Shown in pieces: positions 23,197-33,822 of a stretch of 64,000 nt of DNA. The stretch covers positions 312,154 through 376,153 of the forward strand of contig MU006227.1 of the NCBI GenBank assembly GCA_010093685.1. The letters are read 5' to 3'. The DNA is from Ophiobolus disseminans (Eukaryota > Ascomycota > Dothideomycetes > Pleosporales > Phaeosphaeriaceae). The notes under the pieces were generated by a model. The model ran no database searches. It worked only from the letters and a program-made list of their open reading frames with translations, and was not told the origin of the DNA. Within the stretch, counting starts at the first letter, position 1, and each line of letters begins with the position of its first letter. A program made the position numbers and the translations under genes.

Positions 23197-24367
23197 ATGG
23201 AACCAGACTTCCTACTCAAAATGCCCTTCATGAACCAAAAGTCTACACTCGGCCATACCTTCAGGTAAGTTCTTCCAGAAACAATTGGACACCTCGCTGA
23301 GTGCTGACAGAGGAAGGAACTTTGACCAGACTATAATCACGGTCAAAGTTGGCGGAAAGGACTATCCGGAGTCTTTCAGCTGCCATCGCGAGCTCTTGCG
23401 ACGATGCTCGGCGTACTTCGACCGATGCCTGGAGGAGAAAAGCTCACCGTACAAGAGCTCGGGAACCACATTGGAGCTTGAAGACACCACACCGGACGTA
23501 TTCGACTGCTTCATGATGTGGCTCTACACTGGCTTCATTCCGCATCATCTCATAGAGGGCGGCAAAGAAGTCCATCCACCGACACACGCCATCGACCTGA
23601 ACAGAGGAGAAACAGCCACAACCACCGAACCAACGGATAGCGAAGATGTTGACACAGCGTCATGGGGCATCCAGCTGGACAATGATGACACGGTCGTAGA
23701 TGCTAGTGCTGAGGCAGCCAGCAGTCCTACTCAAACCACCGCCGAAAAGATCCCCGGTGATTCCGAAAGCGAGAAGAGCGCTCCATCTCTACCCGCCCGT
23801 AACCCCGCTGAGAAGCCTGAGATACCAAAGGAGACGTTGTGCCCGTGCTGCTCGAGACCCTATAAGTGGCGCGGCTTAGAAGGTTTCCTAGAGCGCCGCT
23901 TCATATCTCTCTACATCTTCGCGCACAGATACGAAATACCCACACTGCGTCGCGCAGTCATACTAGCATGGCAAACCAACGAAGAGATACTCCAAACCAT
24001 GCCTGATCACAGCAACGTGATTGCGGCATACGAAAGCCTACCAGCGAATTCGCCACTTTGCCTATACTTCCTCGATATGTATACGGTATACTGGTCGCCT
24101 GATAGGGACAATGAGCGCATGGCAGCACTGCGCAGCCAGCTTCCACAAGCCTTCTTGTTCGAACTGGTGACGGTGCTTGCAAGGGGCGAGAGGCCGAAAA
24201 TGGAGAAGGAGTGGTGCTCATTCCATGAGCACGAACATGAGAGCGAAGATGAGAAGAAGCATTGCTTGGATGAGTTGTACAAGGATCCGGTTGCAAGTAA
24301 GGCTCTGCGGAGGATCAGGGATAGCAAGGGCTGGAAGGGCCTCGTGCTTAAGAAGGGAAAGCGATGA
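23197..24367 (+). CDS. BTB/POZ domain protein
   Basis: Exons 23197-23264 and 23311-24367 give 374 residues. The BTB fold is at ~30-90: 'TIITVKVGGKDYPESFSCHRELLRRCSAYFDRCLEE', then 'LEDTTPDVFDCFMMWLYTG'. It is followed by an acidic, Ser/Thr-rich insertion (~110-185), a CPCC motif, and the second half of the fold and linker helices ('ISLYIFAHRYEIPTLRRAVI'). A split BTB with a long disordered insert is common in lineage-expanded fungal BTB proteins. These may act as protein-interaction modules or Cul3 adaptors, but no partner is visible here. The main exon has no ATG before the BTB. The added first exon starts MEPDFLLKMPF and uses a GTAAGT donor and a 46 bp intron with in-phase joining. A competing ATG at 23193 hits a stop after splicing. 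Confidence 0.85.
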
Positions 24368-24536
24368 GACGAAGAAGTAGACGAAGAGTCTGGAGTTATT
24401 GGCGATGCATACCACGGAGCATATTGATCTGAACAAAGATGATTGACACAGAGCATTACATATGGTGACTTATGATTGATGTTTCGTGCGACCGTCGAAT
24501 TGATTCACAACAGAACGAATAACTCAAGAAAACTGA

Positions 24537-26597
24537 CTAATGCGCAGCGAGCTGCGACAGAATTACATCCGCTGCCTTTTCGGCGACCATGTACGTTGAC
24601 ACGGCAGTGAAGGTTCCCGGGATGCGAGGAAAGACGCTGGCGTCCACCACACGCAGACCAGCAGTACCCCGAACCCTGAAGCTAGAGTCTAATACAGCCA
24701 TTGGGTCATTGTCGGCTCCAATGGGGCATGTCGATGAAGCATGGTGGCCCCACGCAGTATCCTTGACGTAATCAGCAACGGCTTCCGGGGTGGTGACGTC
24801 CTTTCCAGGAAGCACTTCTTCGATAGGGACAACTTGACTCGCGAATGCAGAGCGAGCAAGAGTAACCGCTTCCGAGAGAGCTGTGATATCAGCGGCATAG
24901 TCTCCACTGCCAGTGTCGAAGTAGTTGTACACAATATCTGGGACGTCGAGAGGATTGGCGGAACGCAGCGTGACCTACACGAGAAAATCATGTTAGTTTC
25001 TGTCTCCTGAATACCTTGTGAAATGGAGCACACTTACACTACCAGCGTTGTTGCGAGGATGAGCCTTTAGGATAGCCCAAGTAAACCAGTTGTGCTCACT
25101 CGTGGCGTTGAACGAGTACCCAGGGAAGTAACCGCGGAAGTTTATCGGTCCACCAAAAGCGAAGATGTCAAACTCGTCGCGTTCGGCAGCAGAGCTCGTG
25201 TAGTACATCGCCGCACCTACACCGGGCGAAGCGTAGATACCACGGTTGCCAGCGACAGAAGTTTCCCAGCGGTCCAGGCAAGGATCACTCGAGCCACTGC
25301 CAAAAGTGCAGCCGCTCAGTGCCGAGAAGTCAGAAGGTGCCTTGCCTTGGACGTTAATCTCGTAGTGATCCTGGAGGTTGGTACCGACACCTGGGAGATC
25401 TGAGATGACAGGAATGTCGAATTTCTTGAGCTCATCCGCGGGCCCAACACCACTGAGCTTGAGAAGCTGAGGGCTGTTGTATGCGCCTCCTGCGACGATG
25501 ACTTCGCGGGACGCAGTTGCCGAACCTGGTGTGCCAGTTGCGCCGCTTGACTTCGGGCTTGCCTTGTACAGGTACTGGCCGTCGAGGAACTCGACACCAG
25601 TAGCACGAGGAGGCGTTGAGGTCTGATCGAAGGTGACTTTGGTGACATGGCAATTTAGGCGTACGTCTAGTGGGTAGCGCTTCGTGCCATTCTCAGTCTT
25701 CGCATCGCGGACAGCAAGCACGAACTCGCGGGATCCTGTACGCTTTCCGTCCTCAGTCGACAGTGGAATCTGGTAGAGAGCGGGCTGGCTGTCGCGAGTT
25801 TCGGAATCTGCATTCGCATCACCAGCAACAAGCGTCTCTAGGTTAACAATGACGTTTGTCTTGTTCTGGAGGGCGACAGCAGCACCACCGACCACGCTTA
25901 GGAGCTGAGGGTCAGAAGTGACGATATCGATTGGGGCGTATGATGTACTCAGCCAGCCATCGTAACCGTGGCCCTTGGCGCCAGGTAGTAGATGCATATT
26001 GTCCTCCATTTTGACAAAGTACTTTCGCATGTTATCGGGCGACCATGATGGATCTCCGGTGATAGCAGCAACATTTTCGAAATCGCTTTGATGTGGGTAG
26101 ACGGCGATCAGGGCGTTATGAGCAGTACATCCTCCCAATGTTCCCGTACGCGGGTATAGGGTGCCCTTGAGTGTCGAGCCAGCCGGTGGGCTTAACCCAG
26201 TGTACTCGCTACCGTCAGGTGTCTGATACGTAGTCTTGAAGTCGCGAGCTTGTCTTTCCTCATCGGCGTAGTGTCGGACGAAGAAGTTCCATGCCAAGTT
26301 AGGATCCTCTGATACTCTGGCGCTGAAAGCTGGAACGGTGTAATTAACGTTTGCTCCTTGGTCGTCACCAGCTTCGATCAACAGGGTCTTGTGACCGGCC
26401 ATTGCAAGTCGAGCAGCCAGAGGCCCTCCACCAGCGCCTGAACCGACAACGACATACTAAAAAGTAGAGAGTCAGTACTTATGTCATAATAGGGCAATGG
26501 AGGTTCAGGAAAGACCTACTTCATAACCCTTTAGATCGACAGCTTTGACAAGCGAGGTGAAGCTTGCGAGCTGTCCTACTATTTGTAGGAAGCGCAT
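24537..26597 (-). CDS. Secreted GMC oxidoreductase (AA3-like)
   Basis: Exons 26597-26520, 26456-25038 and 24974-24537 give 644 residues. The protein starts with a likely signal peptide ('MRFLQIVGQLASFTSLVKA'). The FAD-binding dinucleotide motif 'VVVGSGAGGGPLAARLA' follows from residue ~28. The GMC signatures 'GTLGGCTAHN' and 'VIVAGGAYNSPQLLKLSGVG' come next. The C-terminal active site 'GHHASSTCPIGA' (~575) and 'DASVFPRIPGTF' are intact. The family oxidises alcohols, sugars or lignin-derived substrates with FAD. The subclass (aryl-alcohol oxidase versus glucose or choline dehydrogenase type) cannot be set from sequence alone. Unusually, the histidine site and the dinucleotide motif lie on different exons, and the first intron falls inside the start of the FAD fold. 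Confidence 0.92.
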
Positions 26598-27725
26598 GAT
26601 GGAATAATGAGCCTGCAACCATCAGTGATCATGCGGATGTAACCTCTCTAGAGAATACATACGTGGATTGTAATGAACGAATGGACAGAGGTCAAAGTGT
26701 GCCTGCTTGCTTAGATTGTAGCGGCTTCGCAATAACTTATGTAGGTAGTCTTGCTCGGCCACCATCGTCTCCTTTCCACAGGCTCCGGTCGAAGCTACTC
26801 GCCGTTGTCACCGTTGAAACCTCGGCCTCGATGCTCCTTGGAGACATAGTCCTGTAACCATGTTTATTGATTTTGGTAGTTCGCAGAGTCTAGTTTCCCT
26901 CCTTGTTAGATGGCCCGCGCCGCCTTCATTTACTTTTCCTTGTTCGTTTGTGGGGTTCGGCGCAGATCAACCACGTACCCATGTATTTGTACCCTGGAAG
27001 GGTATGTTTTGCTCCGAACCTAGCTGACGGCCATAGCACGTCGCACTCTCCATTTCCTGCAATATAACATTTCTTTTCCACGCTCATGTAACACACTATG
27101 ATCGTGACACAATGGGTTCTTTTATATGGTGTCGTCCTTCGATGTCAATGTTCCTGCAGGGATAATAGCGCACGTCCACCATGGCATGAAACCGTTGCCC
27201 CAATGCGACCCGTTCCCGCCGCGGAACCTTACTAAAACGAGTTCGACGTCCCGACCCTTACTACTGCTTTCTTGGCAGGGACATTTTCCGCTACAGATGT
27301 GTGGAGAAGACGGACGAAAAGTGTGTGGCGTAATTCATGCATATCCTAGATCTCATATCCTTGAGCAGCATGCAGACATGCTCGCCTCCGTGGCCAAACA
27401 GGGAGTGATTGGGGTGCTAGGCGAATTAGACAACTTCACCGAGGTTCTAATAATTCGCAAGCACCACCCCGTACCAAAATGTGAGACCATTTTGTGTTAG
27501 CAAACACTTTTTGGCGTAGTCCTGGCTATCCTCGGCTCCAGAACAGTCTCATTTTTGTTACGGGGTGGTGCAAACGTCAGTGAAAGCCGAAGCTGGGGAA
27601 TTATGTGCTATTACTGCCTATCATGTAGATCATAGTGTCCTCGCTCTTTCTCCTGAATTGCATGTCCCTGCAATGGGTGACAAATCAATGAAGGTCCCGA
27701 TCCGCTGAAAGGTGTTGTCCTACAC
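26598..27725. other. Intergenic with a MITE
   Basis: About 1.1 kb between the GMC gene start and the MFS gene end. It holds the MITE at 27461-27571. The plus strand has an unrecognised 124-codon ATG frame (27126-27500) whose end runs into the MITE, so I treat it as doubtful. The rest is the presumed GMC promoter. Confidence 0.55.
27461..27571 (+). mobile_element. MITE copy 1 (~111 bp)
   Basis: Terminal inverted repeats GCACCACCCCGTAC/GTTACGGGGTGGTGC enclose an internal sequence with no coding potential. The same element, about 90% identical, recurs at 30156-30267 in the same orientation. Shared internal text includes CTTTTTGGCGTAGT and CTGGCTATCCTCGGCTCC. The short length, TIRs and two dispersed copies define a miniature inverted-repeat transposable element. 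Confidence 0.85.
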
Positions 27726-29695
27726 TCAGTGGTACTTGTTCTTGTCGGCATTCTCGTCATTCTCCAAAAAGACTTCAATCTTATTGTCCATCTTTGGCCC
27801 AATGTCATTGCAAAAGCAACAAGCTATGATGGCTAATACGCCAAAGCTGAGAGAGCTGAGGGCTGTCGTTCGAAGTCCTACAACATACGCTTGCTGGAAG
27901 GCTGCGCCACCAGCCGCGATAATATCGTTCGTGATTCCGGGGACTTTAGCGAGGGCAGTTGCGCCAAGTGGCAAAGCGGCGAGGAACGCCGGCACGGCAT
28001 CGGCGGAGAGCCCGGCAGCGGCCACAGCGACAGGGACCAGCTCGGCTGCTTTCGAAGTTTGGACGTTTGTGAGAATAGTTTGATAGACTGAGGAGAGCTT
28101 GTTAGCAAGGTATCGGGTATGCGCGCAAAGGTTGCCTTGGCCTACCAGAGATGGCAACAGCTCCGCCTGCGAATCTTGCAACCCCAGCAAGACCCCCAGA
28201 GATTCCTAGTTCGACTTGAGGGACGCCAAATTGAATGAAGGCGATAGAAAGATACTGCGCCCAGCCAAATCCAACCTGACACAAGAAGACGAACGCGATC
28301 ATCATGTTCTTTCGCTCAGGATTTCCAAGCGCAAGCAATGCTCCGAAAACTACCATCATGGTGACCGACGCAGTGAGCGTCCATTTCCAGTGTCCGATTC
28401 GGTGGCCGAAGACAGTGAGAAGAAAAGCCCCAAAGCACAATCCTATGGCATGTTAGTGTTTATACACATGTGTGAAAATAACCTACCGATATTGCCGGGC
28501 AAGCCCAGGACGATTCGATATTTGAAGTCCGTTGTAGCATCGGTGAATAGTACGCCGATTTGTGTAGGATCTACGAGGCGCACATGATGTCAGTATACAC
28601 CTCATATGGATCTCATTGTTTGACTCACATATGATGTTAACAGCATAGTAGAACATGGTGACAACAAAGCCTACGATAAAAGGCGCTGTGAGCTCACGAC
28701 CCTTGTCACGGGTAAAGACATGTGTTGGTGTCAATGGCTGCTTGAGAGGTGCGAAAGTCTCCCATAGAGCAAAGGCTACCAGGGCGATGAAACCGCTGGC
28801 AAGAGTTCCGATAACCTTGGGATCGTTCGAGGGAAGTGTCGTTGTGTATACGATGCCCACAAGAATGAGTGTTGCCGACGCGATGAAAAGGATGGCGCCA
28901 ACGTAGTCAAGCTCTTTGAACGCTTGGGAAGTCGGGAGACCACGCGGATGCTTTGGCGGATAGTAGAAGAAGTACAATCCGAGAAAGCTGAAGAACACGG
29001 CGATGGCAGGAGAATAGAACAGCCAACGCCAGGTATCAGCCCTTTGACCGGCAAAGCTGCCAGCAACGGGGCCAACAAGAACAGCGAAGTAGACTCCAAC
29101 ATCGGCCAACACTACTGCAGCTGCACGCCACTTGTTCGGAAGCAGTTCTGGTAGAGCGAATGCTGCCAACTGAGCGTTGCCGGCCCCGAAGCCAATGAGC
29201 GACATCCCAGCGAGCATTGAAGTGTTATTCTTTGCAGATCCCGCGACGATGAAGCCGACAAAGAGAATGGCGTTACCGCCTACGATAAACCATCGTCGAC
29301 CAAACAGGTCGCTGTTCGCACCACATACCATAAAGGCAATCGTGACCGTGATTGTATACAAGGACACGTACCAAGCTGCCTTGGTAGGGTCGCCAAGCTG
29401 GGTTGCAACAACTGCGCCGCATGCGCTGAGCGATGGGACGATCCAGAAACTGATACCGTATGAAAGAGCTAGGATCTAAGGCTATCATGAGTACCTGAAG
29501 GTTGACATGAACGGGTACTTGCAAACTCACTGCGACGACACACCATGTCTTGAGCGTGACATTATACTCTTCATCACTTCGAGGTAAGTAGTTTGCTGTG
29601 GGGTTCTCGGCATCCTTTTCTTTTAGACTGTTCGAGGTCTTGGAGACTTCTCGGGAGGTACGCTCGACATCGGCCTTCTCGTCGTCCATCGCCAT
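27726..29695 (-). CDS. MFS exporter, TRI12/siderophore-transporter-like
   Basis: Exons 29695-29531, 29475-28629, 28570-28487, 28442-28146 and 28087-27726 give 584 residues. It is a polytopic major facilitator with roughly 12-14 membrane segments after a ~50-residue cytosolic N-terminus. The MFS motif A-like loop is 'GANSDLFGRRWFIVGGN'. The block 'GISGGLAGVARFAGGAVAISVYQTILTN' near the C-terminus is characteristic of the fungal trichothecene-efflux/TRI12-like family. These proteins export toxins or carry siderophores at the plasma membrane; the cargo here is unknown. There is no biosynthetic cluster beside it, only a GMC oxidoreductase and an MDR oxidoreductase. All five exon phases agree. MITE copies lie on both sides. 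Confidence 0.88.
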
Positions 29696-31114
29696 GGTGA
29701 GATTAGAAGTACGGTACTAGGGAAAAGTGTGGCACTGTATACGATGGATGAGCAGTGAAGATGCTGCAGGGCTTCGGATCCCGTGGAGGCGTTCCTGACC
29801 GATACCTTATACTCGGTGAAATCGAGGGCATGATCACCACATCTACCCGAGCTCGATTGATACGGATCCAACCAAGGGCCTATCAGCTGAGCACTTTGAG
29901 CGTAGCGGTGATGGGACAAGCTTTTGGTGGCTGCGGATTGCCAAAAAACGCTGTGCGATCGCGCATCTGAATGGACAGCATTTAGAGTTCTGGATGTGAT
30001 TTTCCGAGCATCAGTAGTTCATCCACGACCTGGGGAAATGCAGGCTAATCACTAGCCAATCGCCACAGTCTGGGGTAGCGTATAGGGGTGGTTAGTAACA
30101 GTCAGCCGAAGGTCCTCGCGAAGCATGGTTAATGCCAATACCACAGGCCATGGTAGCACCACCCCGTACCAACAGATGAGACCATTTCGTGTTAGTGAAT
30201 ACTTTTTGGCGTAGTGCTGGCTATCCTCGGCTCCAAAACAGTCTCATTTTTTGTTACAGGGTGGTGGTAGATATGCCAGAGAGCTCACCGTCCATATGGT
30301 CGGCAATCCTGTTGCAAAATAGCGGATGCGACCCCCTTGTTCGGTGCGGCGAACGTCGTGATCTGCTGAACGCCTGGGCAGCGCTTTGATACCTTTCCAG
30401 CCATCGGATAATGGTACCGAGGATCCGAGATGCAGTGTGACGGGTATAAAGATGCGAGGCTGGGGGTTGATGCATCGAATAAGAAGGAGGTGTGGCTCGT
30501 GAAGGCGCGAATGTGGCGTCGAAGGAGAAGAAAGGCTGGATCAACCCACAACTGCCACTTTCAACTCCATCAGAACAAGTGTGCTCGAGGCTACTACACA
30601 TATGCTGACATGAGCACGAGGTAGAAACCCATGCTGCTGAATTCCTTAATGCTGTTTAGTGAGATTGATCCGTGGAGATGTCCTGACGCCAATGTTCGGA
30701 GGGCCACAGCAAACCTACCGAGTGACCGTGCTTGGCAGCTTACACACCATCTTTACGACTGTCACTACGTGTCTCCGAGGAAGCCGGCCACGCAAATGTA
30801 TGCATTAACGATCTTGCAGGCGAAAATGTTGAGCGACGGAACCCATGAATGGTCCTTTGGGATATATCGGTGACTCGGGTACGGTATATGTATAGCAACG
30901 TGCCTCTCAGTACACGAACCTCCCGATACCGATGGATGATATATAGAATGGTAGGTAGGCACAAAGAAAATGGCTCATCATCACAAACACCACATCAATA
31001 TTACCTTTATCCTCAACCAGACCAAACACTTCCAGTCTCACCAGCAATACCTGAATCATCTTCTCGTTACCCATCTATCAAAGAAATCCCCTCAACTACA
31101 CAACATCCAAAACA
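29696..31114. other. Intergenic with a MITE
   Basis: About 1.4 kb between the divergent MFS and MDR oxidoreductase genes. It carries MITE copy 2 (30156-30267). Only short frames without recognisable content are seen. The stretch just before 31115 is CA-rich and T-poor, as is common upstream of fungal start codons. Confidence 0.6.
30156..30267 (+). mobile_element. MITE copy 2 (~112 bp)
   Basis: Second copy of the element at 27461-27571, with TIRs GCACCACCCCGTAC and GTTACAGGGTGGTGG. It is bordered by TA on both sides (GGTA|GCACC...GGTGG|TAGA), which suggests a TA target-site duplication and hence a Tc1/mariner-type source. The flanks of copy 1 do not show TA, so the target-site call is tentative. 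Confidence 0.85.
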
Positions 31115-32134
31115 ATGGCATCCTCGCTCCCCAAAACCCAACGCGCAATAATCTTCAACACCACAACCAACGCCCTCTCCCTCTCCACCACCACCCCAAT
31201 ACCCGAAGCCAACGACTCCGAACTCCTCATCCGCGTCCACGCCACAGCCATCACAAACGGCGAACTAACATGGGGCCCCTTTGTAAACTGGCCGGTCCTC
31301 CGCATCCCCTGCTGCGATGTCAGCGGCACCATCATAACTTCGCCATCATCGTCCTTCAAGCCCGGCGACCGCGTCTACGGCCGCATCATGGCAGATCGCG
31401 AAGGCGCTGCGAGCGAGTACGCTACGATACTTGTATCTGAAGCCGCCCTTGTGCCCGAGGACCTGGGAATGCTCGACGCGGCGAGTGTGCCGATGAGCGC
31501 GCATACGGCGTGGCAAGCAGTGTTTGAGAAGGGGCTGCTCACGGGATCGTTCGACGATACGGGGGTGCCGCATGTGAACGACAAGGGAGAAGCAGTCTTG
31601 GGCCAGGCCAAGGGCAAGAGAGTTCTGATTCTGGGTGCGGCGGGCGGGGTGGGGTTGATGGCTGTGCAGTTTGCTAAATTGGCTGGAGCACATGTTGTTG
31701 GGACGGCGAGTGCGAGGAACAAAGAGTATTTGCAAGAGTTGGGCATTGATGAGGTGGTCGATTACACAAAGGTGTCAATCGAGGAATACGTCGCGTCTGG
31801 TAATGACAAGTTCGACCTCGTGTTCGATTGTGCAGGTGGAAAAAGTATGGTGGATGGGTGGAATGGCGTCAAGGACGACGGTGCGTACATTTCGGTTGTG
31901 CCGGGGTTCCGGGAGCCTGAGCATGGGAAACCGGTGGGTGTGAGAAGTACGTGGTTTGTCATGGTGCCCAGGGGCGAGGAGTTGAGCAGGATCGGCAGGT
32001 TCTTTGAAAAAGGGTCGCTCAAGGCGACAGTGGATTCTGTATGGGCGCTTGAGGATTTTGAGGGGGCGTTTGGCAAGACGGCAAGTGGGCACGCGAGGGG
32101 GAAAGTCGTATTCAGGGTGTGTAATGGTGTGTAA
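31115..32134 (+). CDS. MDR-family NAD(P)H oxidoreductase (quinone reductase-like)
   Basis: Single exon, 339 residues, with a good start context (AACAATGGC). The N-terminal GroES-like domain contains 'GDRVYGRI' near residue 85. The nucleotide-binding Rossmann motif is 'LILGAAGGVGLMAVQFAKLAGA' from ~171. 'FDLVFDCAGG' follows at ~230, and the C-terminal strand is 'HARGKVVFRV'. The zinc ligands of classical alcohol dehydrogenases are absent, which places it with zinc-independent quinone reductase/zeta-crystallin-like enzymes. The physiological substrate is unknown. The stop codon lies in a 10 bp tandem repeat. Confidence 0.88.
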   Translation: MASSLPKTQRAIIFNTTTNALSLSTTTPIPEANDSELLIRVHATAITNGELTWGPFVNWPVLRIPCCDVSGTIITSPSSSFKPGDRVYGRIMADREGAASEYATILVSEAALVPEDLGMLDAASVPMSAHTAWQAVFEKGLLTGSFDDTGVPHVNDKGEAVLGQAKGKRVLILGAAGGVGLMAVQFAKLAGAHVVGTASARNKEYLQELGIDEVVDYTKVSIEEYVASGNDKFDLVFDCAGGKSMVDGWNGVKDDGAYISVVPGFREPEHGKPVGVRSTWFVMVPRGEELSRIGRFFEKGSLKATVDSVWALEDFEGAFGKTASGHARGKVVFRVCNGV

Positions 32135-32148
32135 TGGTGTGTAATGGT
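32116..32148 (+). repeat. 10 bp tandem repeat over a stop codon
   Basis: Three perfect copies of GGTGTGTAAT run from 32116 to 32145, followed by GGT. The first copy codes for the last residues of the MDR oxidoreductase, and the second supplies its TAA stop (32132-32134). Because the unit is not a multiple of three, gain or loss of copies would move the stop frame. Confidence 0.95.
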
Positions 32149-32258
32149 ATGGCCTCTCATTTGATGGAATGCCTGCAGAGCAGCATGCTCGAACGCCTGT
32201 TGAACTTTGCGCCGAGCCCGATCTTGTTAATTGACCTATATGATTCCAATTCTCGCTC

Positions 32259-32882
32259 CTATGCATCCTCTGTGAACGCAGTGTACTCCTCCTTGCTCAT
32301 CAGCTTTCCTGCAGGCTCGCCCTCGACCGCAATCTTTGCAATCCATGAGTCACCCTCTGGGTCCTTGTTGATATTCGCCGGCTTATTTTCGAGCTCTGAG
32401 TTGACCTCCTTGACTGTTCCGCTGATGGGCGTGAGGATGTCTGACGCAGACTTGACCGATTCGACAGCGCCGATGGCGTCGCCCTCGCTGACCTCCATAT
32501 CGGTCTGGGGTAGCTCAATGTAGACAACGTCGCCGAGGGCTTTGGCGGCGTACTCGGAGATACCTAGAGTGCCTGGACAATTATTAGTGAGGGTAGAGGG
32601 GAAGTATGCGGGGGACGTACATATCTTGCCGTCCGATGACATCTCAATCCACTCATGGTCCTCTGTGTACTTCTTCTCCTTCACTGCCTCATATCAGCTT
32701 TATCCTCCCAAAACCCCAGCTCCTTTGTTCAATTATGTTCACCTACAAGCACCGGATACCGAGAATAGCCGCTGCTTCTGCGCCTGCGCCTGCCACTTTT
32801 GACATACAAACGGCGCCGGCCTCCTCGCAGCAGCAAAGGTCAATTGGCGCGCAGCCCTCGCAACAGTCGAACGAGCCGCCAT
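32259..32882 (-). CDS. GCV3: Glycine cleavage system H protein, mitochondrial
   Basis: Exons 32882-32747, 32683-32621 and 32572-32259 give 170 residues, the usual length. The H protein carries the aminomethyl group on a lipoyl arm between the P, T and L proteins of mitochondrial glycine decarboxylase. An Arg/Ala-rich presequence ('MAARSTVARAARQLTFAAARR') targets mitochondria. The mature part starts 'EKKYTEDHEWIE'. The lipoyl-accepting lysine is in 'GAVESVKSASD' (residue ~107). The C-terminus has 'PEGDSWIAKI'. For intron 1 the GTAGGT donor at 32746 is preferred over an earlier GTGCTT because it is the stronger site; both keep frame. Divergent from MRP17. Confidence 0.95.
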
Positions 32883-33080
32883 TTTCTTTGTGTTGTGTGT
32901 GAGGGAAGTCAAAAATGGATTCCGGGGCTGCGTTTGGAGCTCGGGGTGTATCCAAGTGATGTGAATGCCAAGGAGCCGGCCCGCGTCGCGTACCTTGCCC
33001 GAAAACCGCACCTTTTCGCGGCGGGATAGGATAAGTCGACTATCACCGCGACCGACACCACCACAGCAAAGGCAGGCACG
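32883..33080. promoter_or_regulatory. Shared upstream region, GCV3 and MRP17
   Basis: Only 198 bp separate the two divergent start codons, and both genes encode mitochondrial proteins. Any promoter elements must be shared or interleaved. No TATA box is evident. Bidirectional regulation is inferred from layout. Confidence 0.5.
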
Positions 33081-33476
33081 ATGCTGTACGAAATGATCGG
33101 AGTGGTAAGCTCGCAGACACACAACGCTCGCCCAGGTCTCGTACTGATACTGCGCCCTCAGGTCCGGCCCGGCCGCCTCTCCGAAGTCAAGGAAATCGCA
33201 AAAACGGCAGGCACCATAATCCTCAGCAACCGCGGCGTCGTGCGCGGCTACTCAAACTGGGGCACCTTCCTCCTGCCCAAGCCAGCCAAGAAGCTGCAAA
33301 CGACACACCAGTACGGACACCACTTCATCATGCGCTTCGATGCGAGTGCGCGGGCCCAGCACGCCCTGCGCAGGACAATGGGTCTGGATCCAAGGCTGAT
33401 CAGGTATTCGGTCGTCAAGATGGGCGAGAAGTTTGAGGATATCAAGGATGTTGAGGGTGTGGCCAAGTTCAGGTAG
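33081..33476 (+). CDS. MRP17: Mitochondrial small-subunit ribosomal protein bS6m
   Basis: Exons 33081-33104 and 33162-33476 give 112 residues. It is the bacterial S6 homologue of the mitochondrial ribosome small subunit (yeast Mrp17). The first exon codes for just eight residues, 'MLYEMIGV', the first beta strand. The second continues 'VRPGRLSEVKEIAKTAG', 'VVRGYSNWGTFLLPKP' and 'HHFIMRFDASARAQHALRRT', which are the S6 fold blocks. The intron is 57 bp (donor GTAAGC, acceptor CTCAG). A model that ignores the intron would start in the wrong place. Confidence 0.93.
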   Translation: MLYEMIGVVSSQTHNARPGLVLILRPQVRPGRLSEVKEIAKTAGTIILSNRGVVRGYSNWGTFLLPKPAKKLQTTHQYGHHFIMRFDASARAQHALRRTMGLDPRLIRYSVVKMGEKFEDIKDVEGVAKFR

Positions 33477-33822
33477 ATCATGAGCGGAGAAAAAGGAGGT
33501 GTATGATACGGAAAGGACGATAGAGCGGAAGACATGTTCAAGAAAAGGCTTGCATTGCGTCGGCGTTATAGGCAACATTGGGCGAGAGTCTGTGGTATAC
33601 ATGTAGAAATATCATGAAGTCAAGACACGAATTCAGCCTCGAATGGAGAACAATGGTCGTACTGATGAACATGAAGTGTTTACGACGTGCATGTTTGTCA
33701 AAAGATTACGCGTTTTTGCTCTCTAAAATTACTAAAAGCAGCCATTGCAGATCGCTGAATCAACGCTAGATTGATGATGCTCTATCCCACTTTCCCTTTT
33801 CACCCAAAATGACTCCAATAGC
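33477..33822. other. Convergent 3' intergenic region
   Basis: About 350 bp between the ends of MRP17 and NUP192, presumably their 3' UTRs. Nothing else is seen. Confidence 0.6.

Noticed and set aside
27126..27500. 124-codon ATG frame
   Set aside because: No recognisable domain, and its 3' end is inside the MITE, so its stop is supplied by the transposon; kept only as a note in the intergenic entry.
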